From contig PAKP01000022.1 in NCBI GenBank assembly GCA_002706985.1, positions 1-36,689 of the forward strand: a DNA stretch of 36,689 nt, given 5' to 3'. Shown here one piece after another: positions 8,875 to 17,420 of this stretch. Numbering within the stretch: the stretch's first letter is position 1; every line of letters begins with the position of its first letter. The translations under genes and the position numbers were made by a program. Source of the DNA: Sneathiella sp. Lineage in GTDB: Bacteria > Pseudomonadota > Alphaproteobacteria > Sneathiellales > Sneathiellaceae. The notes beneath the pieces are model-generated. The model was not told the origin of the DNA. It saw only the letters and a program-made list of their open reading frames with translations, and did no database searches.

Positions 8875-10452
8875 CTAGAATTTAAGCGGCTTCACCTGCG
8901 CCACATGCGGCAGTTTGCAGACATTTTCGAGGGTCTCGACGGAAAGCTCCGAATCTATCTCGATCAGGGCAATCGCCTCGCCTTCCTGCTTGTGGCGTCC
9001 CAGATGGAAGGTCGCGATATTGACCCCGGCATCGCCCAGAACCGAGCCCAGCGCGCCGATGAAGCCCGGCTTGTCCTGGTTCGTGACATAGAGCATATGG
9101 GGGCCGATTTCCGCCTCCATATTGATGCCCTTGATGTTCACGATGCGCGGACGGTCGCCGCCGAACAGGGTGCCCGCGATATCGCGCGTCTGATGCTCGG
9201 TCGTGATCGAGAGGCGGATCAGGGTCTGATAATCGTCATCGCGATCATTGTAGCTCTCGGTCACGTCGATGCCGCGTTCCTTCGCCACCAGCGGTGCATT
9301 GACCATGTTGATGGTATCGAGCAATGGCGCCAGCAGCCCCTGTATGATGATCGAGGTGAGCGGCTTCGTGTTAAGGCTTGCCGCCGCCCCTTCATACTCG
9401 ATCCGGACGCTCTTGATCCCGCTTTCCGTCACCTGCCCGGCGAAGCTGCCAAGCTGCGAGGCCAGCTCCATATAGGGTTTCAGCTTCGGCGCTTCCTCCG
9501 CCGTGACGGAGGGCATGTTGAGCGCGTTGGTGACGGAGCCGACCAGCAGATAATCTGACATCTGCTCGGCCACCTGGATGGCGACATTGACCTGTGCCTC
9601 GTCAGTAGAGGCCCCGAGATGCGGGGTCGTCACCACATTCTCCATGCCGAAAAGGATGTTTTCCTTGGCCGGTTCGACGACGAACACGTCGAGCGCCGCG
9701 CCCGCCACATGGCCGCTTTCGAGGGCGGCTTTCAGGTCTTCCTCCACCACAAGGCCGCCGCGCGCGCAGTTGATGATGCGCACGCCCGGCTTCATCTTAG
9801 CGATGTTCTTCGCATTGATAATATTGCGGGTGCTGTCGGTGATCGGCGTATGCAGCGAGATATAGTCGGCCCGGGCGAACAGATCGTCCAGTTCCAGCTT
9901 CTCGACACCAAGTTCCAGCGCCCGCTCAGGGGAGAGGAACGGATCATAGGCGGCGACTTTCATCTTGAGGCCGACCGCGCGGTCCGCGACGATGGAGCCT
10001 ATATTGCCGCAGCCGATGACGCCAAGCGTCTTGCCATAAAGCTCGACGCCCATGAATTTCGATTTCTCCCATTTCCCGGCCTGGGTGGAGGCATTCGCCG
10101 CCGGAATATGGCGAGAGAGAGAGAACATCATGGCGATGGCATGTTCGGCGGTGGTGATGGCATTGCCAAACGGCGTATTCATCACGCAGACACCGGCCGC
10201 CGTCGCCGCCGGGATATCCACATTGTCGACCCCGATACCGGCGCGGCCGATAACCTTCAGGTTGGTTGCCGCTTCGATAATCTCGGCGGTCGCCTTGGTG
10301 GCGGAGCGGACGGCGAGGCCGTCATATTCGCCGATGCAGGCTTTCAGCTCTTCCGGCGTCATGCCGGGTTTTTCATCTACTTCCACGCCACGCTCGCGAA
10401 AAATTTCAGCAGCGCGCGGGCTCATCTTGTCAGAGATAAGGACTTTGACCAT
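8875..10452 (-). CDS. serA: D-3-phosphoglycerate dehydrogenase
   Basis: Oxidises 3-phosphoglycerate to 3-phosphohydroxypyruvate with NAD+, the first step of serine synthesis. This is the long (type I) form: 525 residues with a substrate domain, a Rossmann domain, an intervening domain and a C-terminal ACT domain. The NAD motif GCGNIG is at 147-152. Catalytic Arg231 is in NCARGGL, Glu260 in the VVEPA segment, and His278 in TTPHLGAS. The ACT domain (last 75 residues, starting near LYVTNQDKPGFIGALG) is where serine usually binds for feedback control. It follows serC by 22 nt, so the two form an operon. Confidence 0.98.
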   Translation of the reverse strand: MVKVLISDKMSPRAAEIFRERGVEVDEKPGMTPEELKACIGEYDGLAVRSATKATAEIIEAATNLKVIGRAGIGVDNVDIPAATAAGVCVMNTPFGNAITTAEHAIAMMFSLSRHIPAANASTQAGKWEKSKFMGVELYGKTLGVIGCGNIGSIVADRAVGLKMKVAAYDPFLSPERALELGVEKLELDDLFARADYISLHTPITDSTRNIINAKNIAKMKPGVRIINCARGGLVVEEDLKAALESGHVAGAALDVFVVEPAKENILFGMENVVTTPHLGASTDEAQVNVAIQVAEQMSDYLLVGSVTNALNMPSVTAEEAPKLKPYMELASQLGSFAGQVTESGIKSVRIEYEGAAASLNTKPLTSIIIQGLLAPLLDTINMVNAPLVAKERGIDVTESYNDRDDDYQTLIRLSITTEHQTRDIAGTLFGGDRPRIVNIKGINMEAEIGPHMLYVTNQDKPGFIGALGSVLGDAGVNIATFHLGRHKQEGEAIALIEIDSELSVETLENVCKLPHVAQVKPLKF

Positions 10453-10474
10453 TATATCGATCCTTCGTTCAGGA

Positions 10475-11644
10475 TTATTTCTGGAATGTGTTTTTAAGTG
10501 TCGCGTAACCCCAGTCGAGCCAGGGCATCAGCGCTTCGAGATCGGCTTTCTCCACCGTTGCACCGGCCCAGATCCGAAGACCCGCCGGGGCATCGCGGTA
10601 ATGCCCGATATCGAGCGCCGCGCCCTCTTTCTCGAGGATCGCAACAAGCTCTTTCGCTGCCTTTGGCTGATCCTCGGCGGAAAGCGCCGTGAACCAGTCA
10701 TCGGTGATCTTGAGACAGATCGAGGTGGTGGAGCGAATGGCCGGATCGCTTGCCAGGTAATCGACCCAGTCGGTTTTCGCGACCCAGTCGGAAATCACCT
10801 TCGCATTGGCCTCCGTGCGGGCGATCATGCCCTTGCCGCCGCCGACGCTTTCCGCCCATTGGAGCGCATCCAGCGCATCCTCGACCGCGAGCATCGACGG
10901 GGTGTTGATGGTCTCGCCCTTGAAGATGCCGTCAATGAGCTTGCCGCCCTTGGTCATGCGGAAGACCTTCGGCAGCGGCCAGGCCGGGGTATAGGTTTCC
11001 AGCCGCTCGACGGCGCGCGGGCTTAAGACCAGCATGCCATGCGCCGCCTCCCCGCCCAGCACTTTCTGCCAGGACCAGGTGATAACATCGAGTTTTTCCC
11101 ACGGCAGTTCCATCGCGAACACGGCGGAGGTCGCATCGCAAATGGCGAGGCCTTGGCGGTCTTGGGCGATCCAGTCACCGTTCGGCACCCGCACGCCGGA
11201 GGTCGTGCCGTTCCAGGTGAAGACGACATCGCGGGACCAGTCGGTCGCGGCAAGGTCGGGAATTTCGCCATAGCCGGCGGTAATCACCTCGGCATCTTTA
11301 AGCTTGAGCTGCTTGACGACATCCGTCGCCCAACCCGAACCGAAGCTTTCCCACGCCAGCATGGTGACGGGACGCGCACCCAGCAGCGACCAGAGCGCCA
11401 TCTCTACCGCGCCAGTGTCCGAGCCCGGCACGATACCGACCTTGTAGTCATCGGGAATGCCGAGCAACGCGCGTTGTCGATCGATCACCGATTTCAGTCT
11501 CGCCTTGCCTTCGCTCGCGCGATGGGACCGGCCAAGAAACGCATTTTCAAGATTTTGGAGGGACCATCCGGGGCGCTTTGCGCAGGGGCCGGATGAAAAC
11601 ATAGGAGAGTTAGGGCGTCTCTCCGGACGCATTTCTACTGTCAT
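10475..11644 (-). CDS. serC: Phosphoserine aminotransferase
   Basis: PLP enzyme that converts 3-phosphohydroxypyruvate plus glutamate to O-phosphoserine, the step after SerA. The 389-residue protein is a fold-type I class V aminotransferase. Lys194 in [15 protein letters not shown] is the expected PLP Schiff-base residue and [10 protein letters not shown] is near the N-terminus. This form, with an N-terminus resembling [16 protein letters not shown], is the alphaproteobacterial/archaeal-like SerC. The ATG at 11644 is preceded by a GGAAGG sequence 11 nt away, somewhat far. It leads the serC-serA operon; a promoter and leader hairpin lie just upstream. Confidence 0.96.
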   Translation of the reverse strand: MTVEMRPERRPNSPMFSSGPCAKRPGWSLQNLENAFLGRSHRASEGKARLKSVIDRQRALLGIPDDYKVGIVPGSDTGAVEMALWSLLGARPVTMLAWESFGSGWATDVVKQLKLKDAEVITAGYGEIPDLAATDWSRDVVFTWNGTTSGVRVPNGDWIAQDRQGLAICDATSAVFAMELPWEKLDVITWSWQKVLGGEAAHGMLVLSPRAVERLETYTPAWPLPKVFRMTKGGKLIDGIFKGETINTPSMLAVEDALDALQWAESVGGGKGMIARTEANAKVISDWVAKTDWVDYLASDPAIRSTTSICLKITDDWFTALSAEDQPKAAKELVAILEKEGAALDIGHYRDAPAGLRIWAGATVEKADLEALMPWLDWGYATLKNTFQK

Positions 11645-11670
11645 GATAAACTAAACCTTCCAGTCTAGAG

Positions 11671-11688
11671 CATCCCGGTGGGGGGATG
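11671..11688 (-). promoter_or_regulatory. Leader hairpin of serC (candidate serC RNA motif)
   Basis: In the predicted serC leader, reading leftward, CATCCC CCCACC GGGATG forms a perfect 6-bp stem with a 6-nt loop, ending 26 nt before the start codon and about 10 nt before the GGAAGG site. A serC RNA motif of unknown mechanism is known upstream of serC in some alphaproteobacteria. Position and compact hairpin agree with it, but I could not align this sequence to the published consensus. Confidence 0.45.
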
Positions 11689-11700
11689 TGGCCCGCCGTC

Positions 11701-11729
11701 CATAGACAAAATTTCGAAGAGGTTGTCAA
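11701..11729 (-). promoter_or_regulatory. Candidate sigma-70 promoter of serC-serA
   Basis: Reading leftward, a perfect -35 TTGACA (11729-11724) is followed after 17 nt by TCTATG (11706-11701) as a weak -10. Transcription would start near 11694, giving a leader of about 50 nt that contains the hairpin at 11671-11688. Confidence 0.5.
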
Positions 11730-11760
11730 CGGGATTTTTTGCATTGCGACATAGTGATAT

Positions 11761-11790
11761 TTGCACAGGGTCATTTGTCCCTGTGACAAT
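11761..11790 (+). promoter_or_regulatory. Candidate rightward promoter overlapped by an inverted repeat
   Basis: TTGCAC (11761-11766), 18-nt spacer, GACAAT (11785-11790) is a plausible promoter for the three-gene operon. The spacer is almost filled by the inverted repeat CACAGGG (11764-11770) / CCCTGTG (11779-11785) with an 8-nt centre. This is the placement expected of an operator, although no regulator gene lies next to it. Confidence 0.35.
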
Positions 11791-11801
11791 AAAGGGCTGG
11801 C

Positions 11802-11835
11802 TTTCCTGCCCCTGCATGGGCAAAAATGCAGGAAA
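11802..11835 (+). promoter_or_regulatory. Overlapping alternative hairpins in the 5' leader
   Basis: GCAGGAAA (11828-11835) can pair with TTTCCTGC (11802-11809), while ATGCAGG (11826-11832) can pair instead with CCTGCAT (11811-11817). The two pairings exclude each other. They lie 13 nt before the GAGG ribosome-binding site (11848-11851) of the first aminotransferase gene. They could be an operator or a leader switch; neither is proven. Confidence 0.35.
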
Positions 11836-11858
11836 ACAAACAGTCCCGAGGTTGCAGA

Positions 11859-12992
11859 ATGATCCCCAGTCAACGCCATCTTTTCGATATTCCGGATGAA
11901 ATCGCCTATTTCAATTGCGCCTATATGGGGCCGCTGACCAAGGCCGCGCGGGCCGCCGGGCATAGGGGGATTGATCGCAAGTCCCTGCCCTGGACTGTCT
12001 CGCCGGTGGATTTCTTTACCGAATCGGAGCGGGCGCGCGCGCTCTTTGCCGAGCTTATCGGGGCGGCGGCGAAGGATGTCGCCATCATCCCGAGCGCGTC
12101 CTACGGCCTTGCCATTGCGGCAAGGAATATCCCGCTCGAACAGGGGCAGAAAATTCTGCTGCTGGAAGATCAGTTCCCCTCCAACGTCTATTGCTGGCAG
12201 CAGCGCGCAAAGGAAACTGGCGCCGAGATTATCACCCTGAAAACGCCCGCCGATCATGACTGGACGCGTGTTGTACTTGCGGCCATTGACGAGACGGTCG
12301 CCCTCGCCGCCCTGCCGCATAATCTCTGGACGGACGGCGCACTGCTGGATCTCAAGGCAATCGGTGCGGCCCTGCGGGCGACGGGGGCGAAGCTCGTCCT
12401 CGATGTCACCCAGTCCCTCGGTGCCCTACCCCTTTCGGTGAAGGAGGTGAAGCCCGATTTCCTGATCGCCGCCGCCTATAAATGGCTGCTCGGTCCTTAC
12501 AGTGTCGGCTTCATGTATGTCGCGCCGGACCATCAGGACGGGGAACCGATCGAATACAACTGGCTCAACCGCAAGGGATCGGAGGATTTTGCCGGGCTTG
12601 TCGATTATGTGGATGACTATCAGGCGGGCGCCCGCCGCTTCGATATGGGGGAGCGGGCGAATTTCGCCCTGATGCCCGTCGCGGTCGCGGCGCTTGAGCA
12701 GATTCTCGACTGGGGCGTCGCCGAAATCCAGGAAACCCTGACGGAGAAGACCCGCGATATTGCCGCGCGCTGCCAGCCGCTCGGCCTCACGTCTCTTCCC
12801 GATAACCGGCGGCCGGGGCATTTTTTGGGCCTCCGGCGCGACGGCGGACTGCCGAAGGACCTCTTGGAACGGCTCCGGGCAGAGGATATTCTCGTCTCCG
12901 TTCGCGGCTCCAGCATGCGGATCACCCCTCACCTCTTTAACAATGACGCCGACGTCGATAAACTGGTCACGGCCCTCAAGAAAATCCTGTAA
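11859..12992 (+). CDS. Class V aminotransferase-like PLP enzyme (first of operon)
   Basis: A 377-residue fold-type I PLP enzyme of the class V group (cysteine desulfurase / isopenicillin N epimerase / kynureninase-like). The cofactor pocket is visible: Asp182 and Gln185 in VLDVTQSLGALP and Schiff-base Lys208 in AAAYKWLLGPYSVGF. The N-terminus reads AYFNCAYMGPL, like epimerase-type members. The start is taken at 11859 because a GAGG site lies 7 nt upstream; an in-frame ATG at 11826 has none and overlaps the leader hairpins. The reaction and substrate are unknown. It is followed after 11 nt by an aldo/keto reductase and then by a second, different class V enzyme, which points to one shared amine-handling pathway. 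Confidence 0.82.
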   Translation: MIPSQRHLFDIPDEIAYFNCAYMGPLTKAARAAGHRGIDRKSLPWTVSPVDFFTESERARALFAELIGAAAKDVAIIPSASYGLAIAARNIPLEQGQKILLLEDQFPSNVYCWQQRAKETGAEIITLKTPADHDWTRVVLAAIDETVALAALPHNLWTDGALLDLKAIGAALRATGAKLVLDVTQSLGALPLSVKEVKPDFLIAAAYKWLLGPYSVGFMYVAPDHQDGEPIEYNWLNRKGSEDFAGLVDYVDDYQAGARRFDMGERANFALMPVAVAALEQILDWGVAEIQETLTEKTRDIAARCQPLGLTSLPDNRRPGHFLGLRRDGGLPKDLLERLRAEDILVSVRGSSMRITPHLFNNDADVDKLVTALKKIL

Positions 12993-13003
12993 CGGAGATA
13001 AAA

Positions 13004-13987
13004 ATGAATCTGAAACGACTGGGCAACACCGGCCTGAAAGTGAGCGAGCTGTGCCTCGGCACCATGACCTACGGCGATCCGAAGTGGCGGGACTGGGTCC
13101 TGCCCGAAGACGAAAGCCGCCCTTTCATCAAAAAGGCACTGGAGTATGGCATCAATTTCTTCGATACCGCCGATATGTATTCGGTGGGGGTGTCGGAGGA
13201 GATTGTCGGCCGAGCACTGAAGGACTATGCGAAACGCGATGAAATCGTCATCGCGACGAAGGTCTTCAACCGTATGGGCGAAAGCCCGCTGAGCGGCGGT
13301 CTGTCGCGCAAGCATATCATGCATTCCATCGATGATTCGCTCCGTCGTCTCGGCACCGATTATGTCGATCTCTACCAGATCCACCGCTGGGACTATGAAA
13401 CCCCGATCGAGGAAACGCTGGAGGCGCTGAACGATGTGGTGCGTGCCGGCAAGGCCCGCTATGTCGGCGCGTCCTCCATGTTCGCCTGGCAGTTCATGAA
13501 GGCGCTTTCGATCTCGGAGAAGTACGGCTGGGCGCGCTTTGTCTCCATGCAGAATGTCTATAACCTCGTCTATCGGGAGGAGGAGCGCGAAATGCTTCCC
13601 CTCTGCGAGGATCAGGGCATCGGCGTCATTCCCTGGTCGCCCCTCGCCCGCGGCTTCCTCGCCGGGAACAAGAAGAAGGATGCGGAGGGGGAGACCACCC
13701 GCTCGCGTTCCGATGCGATGATCAAATCCATGCGGATCGGGCAGGACTCCGACTACGAGGTACTTGCCGTCGTGCAGGATATCGCCAAGGCGCGCGGTGT
13801 CACCCCGGCGCAGATCGCCCTTGCGTGGGTACATCACAGCCCCGCCGTCACCAGCCCGATCATCGGCGCCAGCAAGATGTATCAGCTGGACGAGGCCGTG
13901 GCGGCACTCGATATCTCGCTGGAAATGGACGAGATTACCCGCCTCAAGGACGTTTATGTCCCCCACGCCGTCGCCGGGCATCGCTGA
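13004..13987 (+). CDS. Aldo/keto reductase
   Basis: NAD(P)H-dependent reductase with a TIM-barrel fold, 327 residues. The catalytic tetrad is intact: Asp54 and Tyr59 (FFDTADMYS), Lys86 (IVIATKVF) and His127 (YQIHRWD). The N-terminal MNLKRLGNTGLKVSELCLGTMTYG and C-terminal PIIGASK are typical of the YajO/AKR11-12-like branch. The start ATG at 13004 has a GGAG site. It sits between two class V PLP enzymes with gaps of 11 and 15 nt, so all three are likely translated together. A carbonyl made or consumed by the PLP enzymes would be a natural substrate, but that is inference. Confidence 0.88.
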   Translation: MNLKRLGNTGLKVSELCLGTMTYGDPKWRDWVLPEDESRPFIKKALEYGINFFDTADMYSVGVSEEIVGRALKDYAKRDEIVIATKVFNRMGESPLSGGLSRKHIMHSIDDSLRRLGTDYVDLYQIHRWDYETPIEETLEALNDVVRAGKARYVGASSMFAWQFMKALSISEKYGWARFVSMQNVYNLVYREEEREMLPLCEDQGIGVIPWSPLARGFLAGNKKKDAEGETTRSRSDAMIKSMRIGQDSDYEVLAVVQDIAKARGVTPAQIALAWVHHSPAVTSPIIGASKMYQLDEAVAALDISLEMDEITRLKDVYVPHAVAGHR

Positions 13988-14002
13988 ACAGGAAGGAGCC
14001 TC

Positions 14003-15175
14003 ATGACGCTTGATATCGACAAACTCCGGGCGGAGACCCCCGGCACGGGAACCCGCACCCATTTCAACAATGCCGGGGCGGCGCTGATGCCGCTGCCGGT
14101 ATATGAGGCGGTCAGGGACCATCTCGATCTTGAGCTTGCCATCGGCGGCTATGAGGCGCAGGCCCGGGCCAAGGCGGCCTATGAGCGGACCTATGACGCC
14201 ATTGCCGAGTTGATCAACTGCGATCGCAGCGAAATCGCGCTGGTCGAGAATGCAACCGTCGGCTGGCAGATGGCCTTCTACGGCATGCGTTTTGAGGCGG
14301 GGGATCGCATCCTGACGGCGGAGGCGGAATATGCCGCCAATGTCATCGTCTATCTTCAGGTCGCGAAACGCACCGGGGTCAAAATCGACTTCGTGCCGAG
14401 CGATGACAGCGGGCAGATGGATGTCGCCGCGCTGGAAAGCATGATCGACGACCGGGTCAAGCTGATCTCGGTCACCCATGTGCCGACCAATGGCGGGCTG
14501 ATCAATCCGGCGGCGGAGATCGGCAAAATCGCTCGGCGACACGGCATTCCTTATCTTCTGGATGCCTGTCAGGCGGTCGGGCAGATCCCGGTCGATGTCG
14601 AGGAAATCGGCTGCGACATGCTCTCCGTGACGGGGCGGAAATATTTACGCGGTCCGCGCGGCACCGGCTTCCTCTATGTCCGCAAAGGCTTCATGGACAA
14701 GCTGGAACCGCCGTTCCTGGATATGCATGGCGCGGAATGGACCTCGCTGGACGGCTATACAATGCGTCCCGATGCCCGGCGATTTGAAAACTGGGAGGAT
14801 AATGTGGCGGCGATCATCGGTCTCGGCGCGGCGGTCGATTATCTTCTGGACCTCGGGATCGAAGAAACGTCCCAACGCCTCTGCGCCCTTGCCGCAACGG
14901 CACGGGAAAAGCTCGCCGCCCTGCCCGCGATCACGGTGCAGGATATCGGCGCCAAGAAAGGCGGCATCGTCACCTTTACTCATGGGAAAAAATCTGCGGG
15001 CGAGATCAAGGAACTGCTGGCGGAAAAGGCCATCAATGTCTCCGTCACCCGCCTGTCCAGCACCCGCTTCGATCTTGAGAAACGGGGATTGGAAAGCATG
15101 GTAAGGGCTTCATTCCATTACTATAATACGGAAGAGGAAATCGACCAGCTGATCGCGGCGCTGGCCGGGGTCTAG
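14003..15175 (+). CDS. Class V aminotransferase-like PLP enzyme (third of operon)
   Basis: A 390-residue fold-type I PLP enzyme with the class V cofactor pocket: Asp187 and Gln190 in LLDACQAVGQIPVD and Schiff-base Lys213 in VTGRKYLRGPRGTGFLYV. The GRKYLRGPRG form resembles EgtE-like and SufS-like relatives rather than the first enzyme of this operon, so the two are not recent duplicates. ATG at 14003 has an AGGAG site 8-9 nt upstream. The substrate is unknown. An ergothioneine lyase role would need other egt genes, and none are here. Its stop is only 4 nt from the convergent thiD stop. Confidence 0.82.
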   Translation: MTLDIDKLRAETPGTGTRTHFNNAGAALMPLPVYEAVRDHLDLELAIGGYEAQARAKAAYERTYDAIAELINCDRSEIALVENATVGWQMAFYGMRFEAGDRILTAEAEYAANVIVYLQVAKRTGVKIDFVPSDDSGQMDVAALESMIDDRVKLISVTHVPTNGGLINPAAEIGKIARRHGIPYLLDACQAVGQIPVDVEEIGCDMLSVTGRKYLRGPRGTGFLYVRKGFMDKLEPPFLDMHGAEWTSLDGYTMRPDARRFENWEDNVAAIIGLGAAVDYLLDLGIEETSQRLCALAATAREKLAALPAITVQDIGAKKGGIVTFTHGKKSAGEIKELLAEKAINVSVTRLSSTRFDLEKRGLESMVRASFHYYNTEEEIDQLIAALAGV

Positions 15176-15179
15176 GGCG

Positions 15180-15983
15180 TCAGTCGAACCGGGCGACCGT
15201 ATGCCCATGGTTGAGCGGGCCGTTGCCCGCACCGAAGCCCGGCGCCTCGAAAATCGCGTTTTCCACATAACGGATGGACCGCTCGATCGCTTTGGGGACG
15301 CTCAGCCCTTGCGCAATCCCCGTCGCAATCGCCGAGGACAGGGTGCAGCCGGTACCGTGGGTATGGGGCGTGTCGATCCGGCGGTGGGAGAAGGTCTGTA
15401 TCCCCTCCGGCGAGACGAGCAGATCGACAATCTCCGTCCCTTCCGCATGGCCGCCTTTCATCAGGACGGCGACGGGTCCCTCGTTCAGCAGCGCCCGCCC
15501 GGCCTTTTCCATGTCGGAGAGGTTATTGATCTTAATCCCGGTCAGCTGTTCGGCCTCGGGGATATTCGGTGTCAGGATATGGGTGTGGGGGCCGATCAGC
15601 CGCGCCTTGATCGCGTCGCTCGCATCCTGCGCGATCAGGCTGGCCCCGCCCTTCGCGATCATCACCGGGTCCAGCACTACCGGCGGCAAGTTATCGATCT
15701 GGTCGAACAGCGCCGCGACGGCCTCGACCACTTCCTTGCGATGGAGCATGCCGATCTTGATGGCATCGGCGCCGATGTCCTTCAGGACCATATCGATCTG
15801 TTTGGCAACGAAGGGGGCGGAGACTTCCTCGATCCCCTCAACGCCGAGGGTATTCTGGGCCGTGAGCGCCGTAATCGCCGTCATCGCGTAGCCGCCGAGC
15901 GCCGTCACAGTCTTGATGTCCGCCTGAATACCTGCGCCGCCACCGGAATCCGATCCGGCAATGATCAATACACGCCCCTGCAT
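15180..15983 (-). CDS. thiD: Bifunctional hydroxymethylpyrimidine kinase / phosphomethylpyrimidine kinase
   Basis: Phosphorylates HMP and HMP-phosphate in thiamine synthesis or salvage. The 267-residue length matches ThiD. The N-terminal substrate loop is IAGSDSGGGAGIQADIK, and the ribokinase-fold anion hole and base are in THGTGCTLSSAIA (about residues 207-218). The gene lies 27 nt after glmM on the same strand, so read-through from glmM is likely. No TPP riboswitch-like sequence is apparent in the short gap. It converges with the aminotransferase operon, with no terminator visible between the two stops. Confidence 0.96.
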   Translation of the reverse strand: MQGRVLIIAGSDSGGGAGIQADIKTVTALGGYAMTAITALTAQNTLGVEGIEEVSAPFVAKQIDMVLKDIGADAIKIGMLHRKEVVEAVAALFDQIDNLPPVVLDPVMIAKGGASLIAQDASDAIKARLIGPHTHILTPNIPEAEQLTGIKINNLSDMEKAGRALLNEGPVAVLMKGGHAEGTEIVDLLVSPEGIQTFSHRRIDTPHTHGTGCTLSSAIATGIAQGLSVPKAIERSIRYVENAIFEAPGFGAGNGPLNHGHTVARFD

Positions 15984-16010
15984 GTCATCCCCTCAAAACT
16001 TCTTTTCTGG

Positions 16011-17360
16011 CTAGCCGGCGGAGGCGGTCACCTCTCCGACAATATTATCGACGATCTCGCTGACCAGAGCATCGTTCGTACCCTCGCCCATGACGCGGAT
16101 CAATGGCTCAGTCCCGGATTTCCGGATCAGCAGCCGGCCTTCCGTCCCGAGGCGGATTTCACCATCGCGGATGGCCTTTTGCACGGCATCACCCGCCAGC
16201 GGGTCACCGTTTGCATAGCGTACATTTTTAAGGATTTGCGGGAACGGATCGAAATTATAGCAGACCTCGCTCACCGGGCGGCCCTTCTCGACAATCACCG
16301 AGAGAACCTGCAGCGCCGCGATCAGCCCGTCGCCGGTGGTACTGTAGTCATTGAGCACGATATGCCCCGACTGCTCGCCGCCAACGTTGAAGCCATGCTC
16401 GCGCATATGCTCCACCACATAGCGGTCGCCGACATTCGTCCGCGCGAGGGTCATGTCATGGCTTTCAAGATATTTTTCGAGACCCATGTTCGACATAACG
16501 GTCGAGACGATGCCGCCGCCCCGCAGGTTGCCGCGTTCCTGCCAGGTGCGGGCGATCAGCGCCATCAGCTGGTCGCCATCGATCAGCCGTCCGTTCTCGT
16601 CGCAGATCAGCAGCCGGTCCGCATCGCCGTCGAGTGCGATGCCGAGATCCGCCTTCTCTTCCACGACGCGGGCACACATGGCCTCCGTCGAGGTCGAACC
16701 GCAACCATCATTGATATTGAAGCCGTTGGGGGAAACCCCCATGGAAATCACATCGGCTTCCAGCTCCCACAGAACCGTCGGCGCCACCTTATAGGCCGCG
16801 CCATGGGCGCAATCGACCACGATCTTGAGCCCCTTCAGGAGCTGATGCCGCGGAAAGCTGCTCTTGGCAAACTCGATATAGCGGCCTTGCGCGTCGTCGA
16901 GCCGCTGGGCCCGGCCCAGAAGCCGCGGTTCCGCGAGGCTGATATTGCTGTCGTCGATCAGGTCCGCCTCGATGCTTTTTTCAACCTCGTCGGAGAGTTT
17001 GTAGCCATCCGGGCCGAACAGCTTGATGCCGTTATCCTCGAACGAATTATGGGAGGCGGAGATCATGACCCCAATATCCGCGCGCAGCGAGCGGGTCAGC
17101 ATGGCAATCGCCGGGGTCGGCAGCGGTCCGACCAGAATCACATCCATCCCGACGGACGTAAAACCCGCCGTCAGCGCCGGTTCCAGCATATAGCCGGACA
17201 GGCGGGTGTCCTTGCCGATAACGACGCGATGACGGAAATTCCCGCGCCCCGCAAACTTTCTGCCCGCGGATTTACCGACTTTCAGCGCGATTTCGGCGGT
17301 CATCGGATCCTTGTTCGCCGTGCCGCGAATGCCGTCCGTTCCAAAATATTTCCGTGTCAT
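16011..17360 (-). CDS. glmM: Phosphoglucosamine mutase
   Basis: Interconverts glucosamine-6-phosphate and glucosamine-1-phosphate for UDP-GlcNAc, hence peptidoglycan and lipid A. 449 residues, alpha-D-phosphohexomutase family. The phosphoserine loop [13 protein letters not shown] places the catalytic Ser at 103. The Mg2+ loop DGDADR is at 244-249, sugar binding GEQSGH follows, and the phosphate-binding loop [15 protein letters not shown] is near the C-terminus. It lies 60 nt downstream of folP. The order ftsH-folP-glmM is widely conserved in proteobacteria, which supports all three calls. Confidence 0.98.
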   Translation of the reverse strand: MTRKYFGTDGIRGTANKDPMTAEIALKVGKSAGRKFAGRGNFRHRVVIGKDTRLSGYMLEPALTAGFTSVGMDVILVGPLPTPAIAMLTRSLRADIGVMISASHNSFEDNGIKLFGPDGYKLSDEVEKSIEADLIDDSNISLAEPRLLGRAQRLDDAQGRYIEFAKSSFPRHQLLKGLKIVVDCAHGAAYKVAPTVLWELEADVISMGVSPNGFNINDGCGSTSTEAMCARVVEEKADLGIALDGDADRLLICDENGRLIDGDQLMALIARTWQERGNLRGGGIVSTVMSNMGLEKYLESHDMTLARTNVGDRYVVEHMREHGFNVGGEQSGHIVLNDYSTTGDGLIAALQVLSVIVEKGRPVSEVCYNFDPFPQILKNVRYANGDPLAGDAVQKAIRDGEIRLGTEGRLLIRKSGTEPLIRVMGEGTNDALVSEIVDNIVGEVTASAG

Positions 17361-17420
17361 ACTTTACTCTATCGATCGTGATTGTCGAACGCACCCTAAC
17401 AGAAAACCCTTAAAACATGT

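Noticed and set aside
12929..14542. 537-codon open frame on the - strand opposite the aldo/keto reductase and second PLP enzyme
   Set aside because: Both sense genes have complete active sites and proper ribosome-binding sites; the antisense frame has neither.
15201..17381. Very long (726-codon) open frame on the + strand opposite thiD and glmM
   Set aside because: It runs antisense to two genes with clear catalytic motifs, crosses their intergenic gap and shows no recognisable domain. Such frames are common opposite GC-rich genes.
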